NCBI GenBank assembly: GCA_002070505.1 | Contig: MWDJ01000018.1 | Coordinates: 1 to 61,146 of the forward strand | Direction of reading: 5' to 3' | Source of the DNA: Bacteroidetes bacterium ADurb.Bin145 | GTDB lineage: Bacteria; Bacteroidota; Bacteroidia; Bacteroidales; VadinHA17 | DNA length: 61,146 bases | Translations under genes and position numbers: made by a program | Notes under the pieces: model-generated | Told to the model about the DNA's origin: nothing | Database searches by the model: none | Seen by the model: the letters and a program-made list of their open reading frames with translations, nothing else | Part shown: positions 1 to 9,296 of the stretch, piece after piece | Numbering within the stretch: position 1 is the first letter of the stretch | Layout: every line of letters starts with the position of its first letter

Positions 1-80
1 TTCACATTTTTATTTTTAAAACCCTGCAGAAGGATTTTAGTCACCCTTCCGCCACCGATAAAGCCAATTGATTTATTCAT
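1..80 (-). CDS. ProC-like NAD(P)-binding dehydrogenase, N-terminal fragment
   Basis: This is the first 26 codons of a gene running off the left edge on the minus strand, with its ATG at 78-80. The peptide begins MNKSIGFIGGGRVTKILLQG, a beta-strand followed by a glycine-rich GxGGGR turn and helix, as in the Rossmann fold of pyrroline-5-carboxylate reductase and related dehydrogenases. The start lies 35 bp after the octaheme cytochrome stop, so it may be the last gene of that operon. With only 26 residues visible, the family is likely but the substrate is not; another 6-phosphogluconate-dehydrogenase-type fold is possible. Confidence 0.6.
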   Translation of the reverse strand, partial: MNKSIGFIGGGRVTKILLQGFKNKNV

Positions 81-115
81 AGTATTATTTCTTAATTGTT
101 TGATAATCCAAATCA

Positions 116-2566
116 TTATTTCTGTGTCTCAGTTTTAAGAATACTGAACTGATCATGTATGAAATATATTATTGAAATTAAAACGCTAATAACAACTGAT
201 ATGTCAAATATAGTGTAGGCCACCCTGACTATCTGGTAGATCAGGTCGAACTTGATCATCATCAAAATGCCTGATATAATAGCCAGGATCAGGAAAAAAG
301 TCTGAAGTTTGCAAAGCAGGCTTCCTGAAAGGTTTTCTTTCTTCATTCTCATCCAGGTATATACTCCGGCAACCAATGCGATTACTGTTATTATGAAATG
401 ACTGGCATCAAGTGTCAGTCTGTCGGGGAGCACATAAATGTTAACATCAGGTTTCAAAAAGACAAGGGCTACTCCGGCAGCCAGCACACTATACAAAATA
501 TAGAGATAGCCTGCTTTCACAGCGAAGAACTTCTCTTTTCGGTTCCAGGTACAGACTACTGAAATGAGTAATGTCAGAAGCAGGAAAAGAATTGCAGGAT
601 AGGCAAATGACTTAACAATTTGTTCCCGGAAGGCTGACATTCCCATCATGAAACCGCTCATGCCAAGTTTTTTATATTGAGGTTCCAACACAGGATTGCC
701 GTCATCTCCAAACGGGTATTTTACAACCTGTCTGAAAAACATGTCGGACCCGTAAGCGTGACAATCAATACAACCGTTGGTACCTAATCCCGCTTTTGCC
801 GGAAATACATCATGGCTGTATTTGTAAACCGATGCATAGGGTGAGGATTCCCAGTATTCCTTTTCAAGCATTTGATATTCAGTCCCTGAAAGATACATTC
901 TGTCGTTATTGATCCATACAACCTTTCTTCCTGCGAGGTCGTATCCCTGATCTTTCATGTATGCAGTTACTGAATTGATTAAGGCATCAATCTCTTCAGC
1001 AGTGTTGACCTCAGGGATGGTGTCAGAATTATCATCTCTGATTTTTGCCAGTTCGGGATATTTTGAATTGTCTTTTCTGTGAATGATCCACATATTGTAT
1101 ATATCCCTTTGTTTCGGCTGGTTAAGTCCCTTTTTCCCTTCAGTGTAAATTCCCGGCCATGCACTATGTACTGCATTCACCGGGAAGATCTGTCCTTTGT
1201 ATTTTGCAAACTGAGGAACGAAAGGATCCGAAGGCTGGTCTTTTGCTGTGAACATTGTCAGTTCCCCGTAATGGTTCCAGTAATTCATGTTCTGATCATA
1301 GAATGTCCATATATATTTTGGCGGAGGCGAGATTTTAGTTCCCGGATTATACACGTCGCTTACCTGGACCAGGGCTGATTTCACTTTCCTTTGGGGTATA
1401 TGGCAGGCCTGACATGAGAGCTTTTCAAGATGGAGATCAGGAAGCCAGGCGTGTTTTGCAACAGGGGCATTTAAATAACCTGTGGTATGACAATCGTTGC
1501 AGGTCCGTACCGTATTGTCAAGATCATTCCTCACCCACCCTGAAGGATCATCTCCCTTACCAAACTGATGAATTTCCTTTCCCTTTATTCGTGGATCGGA
1601 TGCCATTGAACCCGAAACATGGCAGTCAACACATTTTAAACCTTTGGCAATATGGACATCTGTAAATTCGGTGAAAGATGAACCACGTTTCTTCCATTGA
1701 GGCTTTGAATGGCAATTGAGACAAGTTTCATTTCTTGGTTCTCTTACAAGATGCATTGAAACTTTACCATCGGGTCCAAACTTGGCAAGGTTGTATTTTA
1801 CCTTTATATCTATTGTATCCTTGATTGATCCATCAACAGATGCTAATCCTGAGCCAGCGGTAGCCATCCATTTAAAGTTGAATTTTGCAAGATGGTCGTT
1901 CCTGGTTTTATAATCGTATTCAGGAAGATGGCAGAGGTTACAGTCAGCTTCAATCACCCCCGACCGGTTCCAATATGCCTGGAAATAATCTCCATCGAAA
2001 TTATTATTTCCCCCGGCTGTAAAACCCTTCTCTTCCATATGCTTATCATATCTGAATCCTTCCCTGTCATATTCGAGAGGTCCTCCACCGGGGTGGCATG
2101 TTGCACAGCCGTTTGTTATAAAAGTGAAAGAGGTCATATCCATTTCCTTCGCTGAGGAATTAGTCTTTGGTGAAAGATAATTATACAGGGGAGCGGGGGA
2201 GCACCAGTTTCCACCGTAATTTCCGGGATTGGAAACCCATTGATATCTTTCGGTCAGGATCCCTGTAGCGGTTTCGTCCTTCCCCTGCTGGAAATGAAAT
2301 CCCTGTGTTATTTTATCATAATCATGACATTTCCCGCAGGTTTGCTTCGGGGAGTAGGGTTTATCGGCATTGACTCCATTAACGGGATCAATAATACTTC
2401 CGTCTTCATCATACAAATTAAAGGGGGGGCATACACCTGACGATGTTGTCAACTCCCGGTCTGTCAAAAGAACCTCCTTCCTTTCAGTCCGTAAAGTAAC
2501 CATCGTTATTACAACCATAACAATAGCAATAAAGAATAACAAAACGTAGATGCTTGTGGACCTCAT
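116..2566 (-). CDS. Octaheme cytochrome c with C-terminal membrane domain
   Basis: The 816-residue protein has an N-terminal membrane/signal segment and then eight CxxCH heme motifs in order: CGKCH, CATCH, CNLCH, CLNCH, CVDCH, CNDCH, CQACH and CIDCH. About 200 residues separate the seventh and eighth. The last 160 or so residues hold about five hydrophobic helices. I read it as a periplasm-facing electron carrier or terminal reductase anchored in the inner membrane by its own C-terminus. It follows the rhodanese-like gene by 10 bp and the ArsR gene, so one operon is likely. Known octahemes act on nitrogen or sulfur oxyanions; the rhodanese neighbour points weakly to sulfur. The substrate cannot be told from sequence. 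Confidence 0.8.
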   Translation of the reverse strand: MRSTSIYVLLFFIAIVMVVITMVTLRTERKEVLLTDRELTTSSGVCPPFNLYDEDGSIIDPVNGVNADKPYSPKQTCGKCHDYDKITQGFHFQQGKDETATGILTERYQWVSNPGNYGGNWCSPAPLYNYLSPKTNSSAKEMDMTSFTFITNGCATCHPGGGPLEYDREGFRYDKHMEEKGFTAGGNNNFDGDYFQAYWNRSGVIEADCNLCHLPEYDYKTRNDHLAKFNFKWMATAGSGLASVDGSIKDTIDIKVKYNLAKFGPDGKVSMHLVREPRNETCLNCHSKPQWKKRGSSFTEFTDVHIAKGLKCVDCHVSGSMASDPRIKGKEIHQFGKGDDPSGWVRNDLDNTVRTCNDCHTTGYLNAPVAKHAWLPDLHLEKLSCQACHIPQRKVKSALVQVSDVYNPGTKISPPPKYIWTFYDQNMNYWNHYGELTMFTAKDQPSDPFVPQFAKYKGQIFPVNAVHSAWPGIYTEGKKGLNQPKQRDIYNMWIIHRKDNSKYPELAKIRDDNSDTIPEVNTAEEIDALINSVTAYMKDQGYDLAGRKVVWINNDRMYLSGTEYQMLEKEYWESSPYASVYKYSHDVFPAKAGLGTNGCIDCHAYGSDMFFRQVVKYPFGDDGNPVLEPQYKKLGMSGFMMGMSAFREQIVKSFAYPAILFLLLTLLISVVCTWNRKEKFFAVKAGYLYILYSVLAAGVALVFLKPDVNIYVLPDRLTLDASHFIITVIALVAGVYTWMRMKKENLSGSLLCKLQTFFLILAIISGILMMIKFDLIYQIVRVAYTIFDISVVISVLISIIYFIHDQFSILKTETQK

Positions 2567-2576
2567 AGTATTATAT

Positions 2577-2999
2577 TTATGGTTTATTCTTGCTTTTTTC
2601 TCTTGCCTTAAGCTGGCACATACATGAACCTGACAGGCGGTAATTTACATCAGTATTTATGGGAAGTCCGTCTCTTTCCCAGTCGACAATTCCGCCTGCC
2701 ATATTGGCAACATTATCATATCCGTGAGAATTCATGAACAAAACACCCTCATGGCTTCTCAGACCGACAGAATCAGCAAAGATCAATGGTTTGTCATCCG
2801 GCAGTTCTTTAAAATGTTCCTCAAGCTGACTCAAGGGGATATAAATCACTTTGTCAACTTTAAACATTTTGAAAGCACTCAGGTAGTCTTCACGAACGTC
2901 GACAATTATTGCCCCCCCTTCACAAAGCGCAAAAGACTCCCGGGGTGTAAGGTTATGGACACCATGTGAAAAAAAACCGGCACTAAACCATTTATTCAT
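2577..2999 (-). CDS. Rhodanese-like domain protein lacking the catalytic Cys
   Basis: A single rhodanese domain of 140 residues without a signal peptide. The usual landmarks are present: IIVDVREDYLSAF near the N-terminus, IPLSQLEEH, and the GGIVDWERDGLPI end. At the active-site loop, where active enzymes have C-x(4)-R-S, this protein reads FADSVGLRS, so the persulfide-forming Cys is replaced. A C-terminal extension contains GSCMCQ. The gene sits between an ArsR regulator 14 bp upstream and the octaheme cytochrome 10 bp downstream. It may bind rather than transfer sulfur, or use the C-terminal CxC; both are inference. Confidence 0.8.
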   Translation of the reverse strand: MNKWFSAGFFSHGVHNLTPRESFALCEGGAIIVDVREDYLSAFKMFKVDKVIYIPLSQLEEHFKELPDDKPLIFADSVGLRSHEGVLFMNSHGYDNVANMAGGIVDWERDGLPINTDVNYRLSGSCMCQLKAREKSKNKP

Positions 3000-3013
3000 T
3001 GTAAAAATGGTTA

Positions 3014-3343
3014 TTAACTTTTTTCGTATTTGACTATTTTAATTTCGGCAAAATCCTTAAAATGCTTTCTGAGAAGTTTCCAGTTTTCGTAATTAATACA
3101 ATACTGAAGTTTCGGAGGGTCAATGCACCCCTGTATTAATCCGGCTCTTTTCAGTTCTGCTAGATGCTGGTATACTGTTGAATTAGCCAGATTTAGTTCA
3201 TTGGATATATCTGTGAAACGGCATGTGTCAAGTGAAGCAAGATGACGGAGGATTGCAATCCTGGCCGGATGACCCAATGCTTTGGCGAATCTGGCAATTT
3301 TTATATCCTCCTGTGTATAATTTCTTTTATCCCCTGGATTCAT
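3014..3343 (-). CDS. ArsR-family winged-helix repressor
   Basis: A 109-residue ArsR/SmtB-type regulator. Residues 20-35 (AKALGHPARIAILRHL) are the family hallmark, and FTDISNELNLANSTVYQHLAELKRAGLI is the helix-turn-helix and start of the wing (quoted region is residues 43-70). Cys41, Cys73 and Cys82 could be thiol or metal sensor residues but do not form the classical ELCVCDL motif. It is the first gene of a run with the rhodanese-like and cytochrome genes. A perfect palindrome lies 37 bp upstream of its start, which suggests autoregulation. The inducer is unknown; a thiol, sulfur or redox signal fits the neighbours. Confidence 0.88.
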   Translation of the reverse strand: MNPGDKRNYTQEDIKIARFAKALGHPARIAILRHLASLDTCRFTDISNELNLANSTVYQHLAELKRAGLIQGCIDPPKLQYCINYENWKLLRKHFKDFAEIKIVKYEKS

Positions 3344-3379
3344 AAAAATGAACTAAGATTAAGACAAAAACAGATGATC

Positions 3380-3399
3380 TTTTCGTAAAATTACGAAAA
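3380..3399. promoter_or_regulatory. Putative ArsR operator palindrome
   Basis: The sequence TTTTCGTAA-AA-TTACGAAAA is a perfect 9-bp inverted repeat with a 2-bp centre. It lies 37 bp upstream of the ArsR start codon at 3343. Size, symmetry and the CGTAA..TTACG core are typical of ArsR/SmtB binding sites, so it is the probable autoregulatory operator of the ArsR-rhodanese-cytochrome operon. Confidence 0.6.
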
Positions 3400-3852
3400 T
3401 TATGAGAAAATCACTCTTATAATCTGAGAAAACAAGCATTTATATATCTAATCTTACTATTTAATACCCATCTGAGAAATTAAAGGTTTTTTTATCTCCT
3501 CAATGCGCGCTCAACAAATCTATCTGTATTCCGAATCGGATTCTTTTCAAATCCCTGGGCTGTCGGAGGTGCTGTTCTGATGACTTTAATACAACATTCT
3601 GTACACGTATGCTCCATTCATGCACATAATTTTCGGAGGAGCTCCTATATCCCTGCAAATGTGGATATTTATTATAGCTGTGAGTCTCATTGTTTTTATA
3701 ATTATCGAACTTGAAAAATGGATCAGGAAACTTCCTCTTCATCCTTTTTGAGTTTAATATTCTGGTATTACTGATCAGATCAGAAGATATTTTTTGTACA
3801 TTTGAATTCAGGTTCTCGCTGGATAAAGAAATTAATAATTTTATAGCTTACT
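3400..3852. other. Intergenic region between ArsR operon and helicase gene
   Basis: About 450 bp between divergent genes. A minus-strand reading frame at 3500-3742 could give 80 residues, but it has no recognisable domain and is not accepted as a gene. The 10-mer ATCTGAGAAA-like sequence occurs twice (around 3421 and 3471). A TACATTTG at 3797-3804 matches a Bacteroidota -7 element 50 bp before the helicase start, but no good TTTG lies at the right distance upstream. Confidence 0.4.
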
Positions 3853-6393
3853 ATGGAAACTGCAGCTAATCAGGATCTTCATTTAGCATTTGACTTTGTT
3901 CAATACACAAACCGCAGTATCTTTCTTACCGGAAAAGCAGGAACAGGAAAGACTACCTTTCTGAAAGATCTGAAACAAATCTCCCCGAAAAGAATGATAG
4001 TTGTTGCTCCGACAGGCGTAGCTGCAATAAATGCGGGAGGAGTTACAATCCATTCTTTCTTTCAATTACCGTTTCACCCTTATATTCCTTCATTTTACCT
4101 GCCGGAACAAAATCTTAACCGCCAGGCAGACCGTAATGATCCGACCGGATATAAAATGAGCCGCGAAAAGATTAACATTATCAAAAGTCTCGACCTGCTT
4201 ATAATTGATGAGATAAGCATGGTAAGGGCTGATACCCTTGACGCTATTGATTCTGCATTGAGAAGATATAAAAACCGATATCTGCCGTTCGGCGGGGTAC
4301 AGCTTTTGATGATAGGTGATCTTCAGCAGCTTGCTCCTGTTATCAAAGAAGAAGACAACGAAATACTAAGCAAATATTATGATTCGTATTTTTTCTTCGG
4401 AAGTAAGGCCCTCCGAAGCACAGATTATGTGACTATTGAATTGAAACATATTTTCAGGCAGAATGATCAGATCTTTATTGACCTTCTAAACAGGATCCGC
4501 GAAAACAAAGTGGATCAGGATGTGCTGAATGAACTTAACAAAAGGTATATACCTGATTTTGATCCTGATTCGGGAGGTGGTTATATTACTCTTACAACAC
4601 ATAATCAACAGGCTCAGAAGATAAATGATTCAAAGCTCGAAAAGCTGCCCGGTAAGACTCATACTTTCACAGCCACTGTAAAAGATGAATTTCCGGAGCT
4701 GTCATATCCTAATGCAACTGAACTGGTCCTGAAAACAGGAGCGCAGGTTATGTTTGTAAAGAATGATATATCGAAAGACAAGCTGTTCTTTAACGGAAAA
4801 ATAGGGAAGGTGAAATATTTCGATAACGATGTAATTGTCGTTAAATGTCCTGACGATGATTTCAGTATCAGGGTTGAAAAGGCCGAATGGCAAAACATGA
4901 AGTATTCGCTTAATGAAGAAACCAAAGAGATTGAGGAGACAGTTATCGGAACATTTACCCAATATCCTCTCAGATTAGCCTGGGCAATAACAATACATAA
5001 GAGCCAGGGTCTTACCTTCGACAGGGTCATAATTGATGCATGTGCTGCGTTTGCCCACGGGCAGGTGTATGTCGCCCTCAGCCGGTGCCGTACATTGGAC
5101 GGGATTGTACTTAGCAGCCGAATCAACAGCCGGAGCTTTATTGATAATCCGCAAATTTCCGGATTTGTGAACGGTTCGACAAAAAACCTGCCAGACAGGA
5201 ACGAGCTTGAAGAGTCAAAAAAAGTTTTCCAACGGCAGCTGATCTCGGAGCTTTTCGATTTTTCTTCATTACTAAACAAACTCAATTATTGTCTTAAGAT
5301 TGTCAATGAACACAAAGACAAAATATCTGGAAATCTAAATGTGAAGCTCGAAAATACTTTATCAGCAGTCAGGACCGACCTTAATGAAGTCTCTGAAAAG
5401 TTCCAGCCTCAGTTAAAAATCCTGTTGGATGAAAATCCTGAACCTGAATTAAATATTACCCTGCAGGAAAGGTTAAAAAAGGCAGCCGTTTACTTCTCTG
5501 ATAAACTAGAGACTATAATCAAAGAAATACCCGGCGGATCAGTTGCAGTGGAAACAGATAACAGGGCAGTTCGCAGGGCAATTATTGAGGCTTTGGAGCG
5601 GGCAGAGAAAGAGGGATTAATAAAGCTGGCCTGCTTTAATGCTGTCAGACCGGGCTTTGAGATAGGAAGATATCTTGATGCCAGGGCAAAATCGGCCATT
5701 GATTTACCTGCTGTAAGATCACATAAGGTTAAATCAGTAGTAGATAATTCCGGGATAGTTAAACACCCATTGTTACTGGAACGGCTCAGGGAATGGCGGA
5801 ATATTAAAGCAAAGGAAACGGACCTGCCGCATTATATGATACTGCCCCGGAGAACAATGATATCCATTGTGAATTATGTGCCACAGTCACTATCTGAGCT
5901 TAAGCGAATAAAAGGCATGGGCACAAAGAAATCAGCAAAATATGGTGAAGAGATACTGGAGATCATCATTTCATATTGTACTGAAAAATGTATTGAATCG
6001 TCTTCTATCCCGCTCGTTGAAAAAAAGAAAGAAAAGAAGGTAAGGGAAAATACGAAGAAAATTAGCTATGATCTTTTCAGGGAAGGTAAGACAATTCCAC
6101 AGATAGCAGCTGAAAGGCAGCTGAGTATCAGTACAATTGAAGGACACCTTGATTATTATGTTAGTACGGGTGATATTCCGGTTGACAAATTTGTATCGCA
6201 GGAAATTATTGATTTGATAACAGAAAAGCTTGACGGGGTTGATGATCTGAGGATGGGGCCGGTTAAAGAAGCTCTGGGGGAAAAGGTTTCCTGGAGCGAC
6301 ATACGGTTTGTGATGAGCCATCTCACTTACCTCAGGAAGCAGAGGGTAAGTCACCGAGGGCACAATCAGCGTGGGGCAGGAGGCAGTGGATGA
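3853..6393 (+). CDS. PIF1/RecD-like helicase with HRDC and helix-turn-helix tails
   Basis: An 846-residue superfamily 1B DNA helicase. Walker A is GKAGTGKT at residues 27-34. Walker B is the LLIIDEISMV stretch, and GDLQQLAPV is motif III. The segment WAITIHKSQGLTFDRVIID followed by VYVALSRCR is the conserved PIF1/RecD C-terminal motif. An HRDC-like domain follows (LLLERLREWR to LKRIKGMGTKKSAKYG). The tail has a helicase-type HTH (FREGKTIPQIAAERQLSIST), as in the RecQ C-terminus. The architecture is common in Bacteroidota and suits structured or stalled DNA such as G-quadruplexes. It appears to be monocistronic. Confidence 0.92.
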   Translation: METAANQDLHLAFDFVQYTNRSIFLTGKAGTGKTTFLKDLKQISPKRMIVVAPTGVAAINAGGVTIHSFFQLPFHPYIPSFYLPEQNLNRQADRNDPTGYKMSREKINIIKSLDLLIIDEISMVRADTLDAIDSALRRYKNRYLPFGGVQLLMIGDLQQLAPVIKEEDNEILSKYYDSYFFFGSKALRSTDYVTIELKHIFRQNDQIFIDLLNRIRENKVDQDVLNELNKRYIPDFDPDSGGGYITLTTHNQQAQKINDSKLEKLPGKTHTFTATVKDEFPELSYPNATELVLKTGAQVMFVKNDISKDKLFFNGKIGKVKYFDNDVIVVKCPDDDFSIRVEKAEWQNMKYSLNEETKEIEETVIGTFTQYPLRLAWAITIHKSQGLTFDRVIIDACAAFAHGQVYVALSRCRTLDGIVLSSRINSRSFIDNPQISGFVNGSTKNLPDRNELEESKKVFQRQLISELFDFSSLLNKLNYCLKIVNEHKDKISGNLNVKLENTLSAVRTDLNEVSEKFQPQLKILLDENPEPELNITLQERLKKAAVYFSDKLETIIKEIPGGSVAVETDNRAVRRAIIEALERAEKEGLIKLACFNAVRPGFEIGRYLDARAKSAIDLPAVRSHKVKSVVDNSGIVKHPLLLERLREWRNIKAKETDLPHYMILPRRTMISIVNYVPQSLSELKRIKGMGTKKSAKYGEEILEIIISYCTEKCIESSSIPLVEKKKEKKVRENTKKISYDLFREGKTIPQIAAERQLSISTIEGHLDYYVSTGDIPVDKFVSQEIIDLITEKLDGVDDLRMGPVKEALGEKVSWSDIRFVMSHLTYLRKQRVSHRGHNQRGAGGSG

Positions 6394-6554
6394 AGAATCT
6401 GATAATTGTGAGCAGTGAGTTTATAAATGAAAAACAATTTAGTTCCTGCTCTTTTTGGGGAAGGTCAGGAAGGGGGTATTCTAAGGTTGCATGGTGATTG
6501 GGATCTTTTAAAAACTCTTTATAGCTTTGCTCAGCTTAACAATTATCCGGCAAT

Positions 6555-6746
6555 ATGCGTTACAAAACCACAGGTAAAAAGAACATACAACCCTTCGAAC
6601 CGCCCTGCCGGAAGACTATCTATCATACGCGTGAGGATGCTGAGGATATGATCAGACATATTGCTGAAACCAGAACCGGAAGAATGATCACGGCTTACAG
6701 GTGCGAGGCATGCGGTTTCTGGCATCTTACCAGTAAACAGAAATAG
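6555..6746 (+). CDS. Small zinc-ribbon-like protein
   Basis: A 63-residue basic protein ending in AYRCEACGFWHLTSKQK. The CxxC followed by G-x-W-H-L-T resembles small Bacteroidota and phage proteins with a half zinc ribbon, in which the His may complete the site. A longer frame starting at 6427 covers the same DNA but ends in non-conserved basic sequence and is rejected. The gene lies downstream of the helicase on the same strand. Function is unknown; nucleic-acid binding is a guess from its charge. Confidence 0.6.
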   Translation: MRYKTTGKKNIQPFEPPCRKTIYHTREDAEDMIRHIAETRTGRMITAYRCEACGFWHLTSKQK

Positions 6747-6884
6747 TCTTATAGTCTGAGAGTCTGATAGTCTTGGAGTCGCGAAATGAGAATAAACTCA
6801 CTACTCATTACTCATCGCTCATCGCTCACCACTTCCGCTATCGCGGAATTTCGTCTCCGCCAGTCGGCGGATCCTCAATCACTG
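6747..6884. repeat. Low-complexity intergenic repeats
   Basis: Degenerate AGTCTGA/AGTCTTG units (6747-6780) are followed by ACTCATC/GCTCATC units (6797-6832) and a CCGCC-AGTC-GGCGG hairpin (6857-6870). The same word types recur elsewhere in the window, at 29481-29549 and 59523-59680. No coding potential is apparent. Confidence 0.55.
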
Positions 6885-7595
6885 TTAGTTCCCAAGTGCA
6901 TTCATCAGGCTGCGTTCCAGCTCCCTGAAATACTCCGATTCAAGCGAACGCTTTTCAAAAGGCAGATCAATCTGCTTTTTCGTTATTATTTGTGCCGGGG
7001 CCCGGCTCAGGACAATTATATCGTTACCAAGCAGGAGTGCTTCATCGACATCGTGGGTAACAAAGATGACAGTTCTTTTATCTGTCTGCCACATCCTTGA
7101 GAAGATCCGGATAAGATTCAATTTCAGTTTAATATCCAGTCCCTTAAGCGGTTCATCCATTAAGATTATATCGGAAGGATATGCAAAAGCCCTGGCTATT
7201 GAAACTCTCTGCCTCATACCGCCGCTCAGCTTGCCGGGATAAAAACCGGCAAAATCTTCAAGCTCCATAAGCCTGATGAGCTGCTCTGTGATCTTTTTCC
7301 GATCTTCTTCAGGGATATCTCTTCGTAGAACAAATCCGATATTTTCTTCAACAGTTTTCCACGGTAGCAGTCTTGGATCCTGGAAGATATAGGAGATCGT
7401 CTTTTCATTGAAGCCGGACAAATGACCACTGTCGGGCTGGATGATATCGCCAATGATATTGAGCAACGTTGTTTTACCGCAACCTGAAGGACCCAGGATA
7501 GAGGTTATAGTACCTTCCTGAAAAGAGATATTGAAATCACTGAATAATGTGAGCTTATCAAATTTCTTGCACAGGTTTTTGATCTCCAGGCTCAT
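6885..7595 (-). CDS. ABC importer ATP-binding protein (NitT/TauT type)
   Basis: An ATPase of about 236 residues. Walker A is GPSGCGKTT, the Q-loop region reads ISYIFQDPRLLPW, the signature is LSGGMRQRVSIARA, Walker B is IILMDEP and the H-loop is VTHDVDEA. The LPWKTVEEN stretch is characteristic of the SsuB/TauB/NrtD group. The ATG at 7595 is preferred because GGAG lies 8 nt upstream; an in-frame ATG at 7610 lacks such a site and would overlap the permease. It is the last gene of a three-gene operon with permease and binding protein and energises import of a small ligand. Confidence 0.92.
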   Translation of the reverse strand: MSLEIKNLCKKFDKLTLFSDFNISFQEGTITSILGPSGCGKTTLLNIIGDIIQPDSGHLSGFNEKTISYIFQDPRLLPWKTVEENIGFVLRRDIPEEDRKKITEQLIRLMELEDFAGFYPGKLSGGMRQRVSIARAFAYPSDIILMDEPLKGLDIKLKLNLIRIFSRMWQTDKRTVIFVTHDVDEALLLGNDIIVLSRAPAQIITKKQIDLPFEKRSLESEYFRELERSLMNALGN

Positions 7596-7597
7596 AC

Positions 7598-8353
7598 TCA
7601 GGATCTCCATGTAATAAATTTGCTTTCAATCCATCTTATCGTTTTCTCAAATATGAAGCTGATAAGCACTGCAATTATTGTCCAGGCTATTACGGCATCA
7701 ACATTCAGGAATGTCTGCGCATTTTGCATCATAGTGCCAATTCCATATTCCGGCTGGCTGAGAACTTCACCAATTATAATTGCCCTCCATCCAATACCCA
7801 GGGCACTGGATGCTCCGCTGACAATGAAAGGCATAATAGCCGGGATATATAATTCACGTATGATCCTTTTCCGGCTTATCTTGTAAAATGTTGCCATGAC
7901 GACAAGCTCACTGTCGATGCTCCGGATACCATCGCTTACATTTGTAGTGATGAAAGGGAACATTGTAAGCATTCCTATAAAAACGGGTACCGCGCCAGGA
8001 TGAAACCATATAAGGGCGAGCAGAATGATTGATATCACCGGTATTGAACGGATTGTCACCAGTATAGGTTGAAGGAATGCATTGATATTAGGATTAATAC
8101 CTGTTATAATCCCTGTCGCGATGCCCAGGATACCGGAAATAATAAATCCTGTAAGACCTCGGAGGATGGTGGTACCTACCGTGGCAAGGAACCCGGTGTT
8201 GCCAAAAAGGGTTAAAGTGGTTACAAGGGTTTTCTCAGGCGAAGGAAGAACGAAATCGGATCTTAAATGCAGGGAAAGGATCTTCCAGACGACAAGCATA
8301 CAGATCACCGAAGCAAGGCTTATATATCTTTTATTAATAGATGAAATTCTCAT
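7598..8353 (-). CDS. ABC importer permease (NitT/TauT type)
   Basis: About 251 residues with six hydrophobic helices. The cytoplasmic EAA loop lies around the ELVVMATFYKISRKRIIRE segment, as in SsuC/TauC/ThiX-type permeases. I chose the ATG at 8353, which has CGGAGG 11 nt upstream; a longer TTG-initiated frame starts at 8374. The gene overlaps the end of the binding-protein gene by 20 bp, which suggests translational coupling, and ends just upstream of the ATPase gene. Confidence 0.9.
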   Translation of the reverse strand: MRISSINKRYISLASVICMLVVWKILSLHLRSDFVLPSPEKTLVTTLTLFGNTGFLATVGTTILRGLTGFIISGILGIATGIITGINPNINAFLQPILVTIRSIPVISIILLALIWFHPGAVPVFIGMLTMFPFITTNVSDGIRSIDSELVVMATFYKISRKRIIRELYIPAIMPFIVSGASSALGIGWRAIIIGEVLSQPEYGIGTMMQNAQTFLNVDAVIAWTIIAVLISFIFEKTIRWIESKFITWRS

Positions 8354-9296
8354 CAGGCATTTTTCCTCCGACAATATCCGGATTCAATTTATAAAAAACA
8401 TTCAGATAATCCTCAATTTCTTTTTTTACCTCTGAGGCTTTTTCAAACCTGAGATTAGAACCAGGAATAGCATTAACTGCAATATCGGCATCTGGCAGTA
8501 TGCCATATTTGACAATCAGAGCCGCTGCACTGTCAGGATGCTGATTCACCCAGCCGGTCGAAAAGGCATATGCTGATATAATACTTTTCACAATTTCAGG
8601 ATCGTCCTGAATGACATTTTCCCTCCCGAGAAAAGCTGTTTCAGCCAGGGCAGCATTCTCAAATTTTTTCCATTCTTTTTCAAGATCGAAAATCAGCCTG
8701 ATATCTTTGTTTTTCTGTATAACAAAGCTTGTCAGGGGTTCAGAAACAATTGCCAGTCCCGCCTGCCCGGCAGCCACAGCATTAGCCAGATCGATATGGG
8801 TTGGGAAACTATAATCAAGAGATACATCTTTATCAGGATCAATGTTATTTTTCAGTAGAAGGTGGCGGAACAGAACATCAGGAGTCATTCCCCTTGCCAT
8901 AACATAGATACGTCTATTCCTCAGATCTTCCCAGTTACTGACTCCCGGATTGCTTCCGACAAGATAAAGAGTTCCCCATACAGGGATGCCTATAAGTCTG
9001 TATTTCAATCCCTTATTATACATTATAGCGGCCATTGTAGTTGGCAGTATGGCAAAATCGGCTGTGCCATTAAGCATCATTTTCCTGACCTGCAGAGGTT
9101 CATTCAGGATCTTTACTTCCACTGAATGTCCCGTGCCATGGTTCAGACTGTCGATCATCCTTATCATACCCATTGCAGAGGGACCTTTCAGAGTGGCAAT
9201 AGTGTGCTCAGGGCTGCCTGCTTCTTTCCGTACCTTGTTGCCGCATCCGTAAAGAACAAAAATTAACAGGAATAAACATGACAGCCTTTTCAGCAT
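8334..9296 (-). CDS. ABC substrate-binding lipoprotein (NMT1/TauA-like)
   Basis: A 320-residue lipoprotein. The signal peptide ends at the lipobox LYGC, and the mature part is a two-lobe periplasmic-binding fold of the NMT1/THI5/TauA/SsuA kind. Typical features are the LNGTADFAILPT segment, the VSNWEDLRNRRIYV linker and VAAGQAGLAIVSEP. It is the first gene of the importer operon. Family members bind sulfonates, nitrate, pyrimidine precursors of thiamine or aromatic acids; nothing here fixes the ligand. The TonB receptor encoded divergently may carry the same ligand across the outer membrane. Confidence 0.88.
   Translation of the reverse strand: MLKRLSCLFLLIFVLYGCGNKVRKEAGSPEHTIATLKGPSAMGMIRMIDSLNHGTGHSVEVKILNEPLQVRKMMLNGTADFAILPTTMAAIMYNKGLKYRLIGIPVWGTLYLVGSNPGVSNWEDLRNRRIYVMARGMTPDVLFRHLLLKNNIDPDKDVSLDYSFPTHIDLANAVAAGQAGLAIVSEPLTSFVIQKNKDIRLIFDLEKEWKKFENAALAETAFLGRENVIQDDPEIVKSIISAYAFSTGWVNQHPDSAAALIVKYGILPDADIAVNAIPGSNLRFEKASEVKKEIEDYLNVFYKLNPDIVGGKMPDENFIY

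Noticed and set aside
3500-3742. 80-codon minus-strand frame in the ArsR-helicase gap
   Set aside because: No signal, domain or convincing start site, and unusual composition (Tyr/Asn/Arg/Ser rich); likely chance.
6427-6651. 74-codon plus-strand frame upstream of the zinc-ribbon gene
   Set aside because: Overlaps the better-supported 6555-6746 frame and ends in shifted zinc-ribbon sequence.
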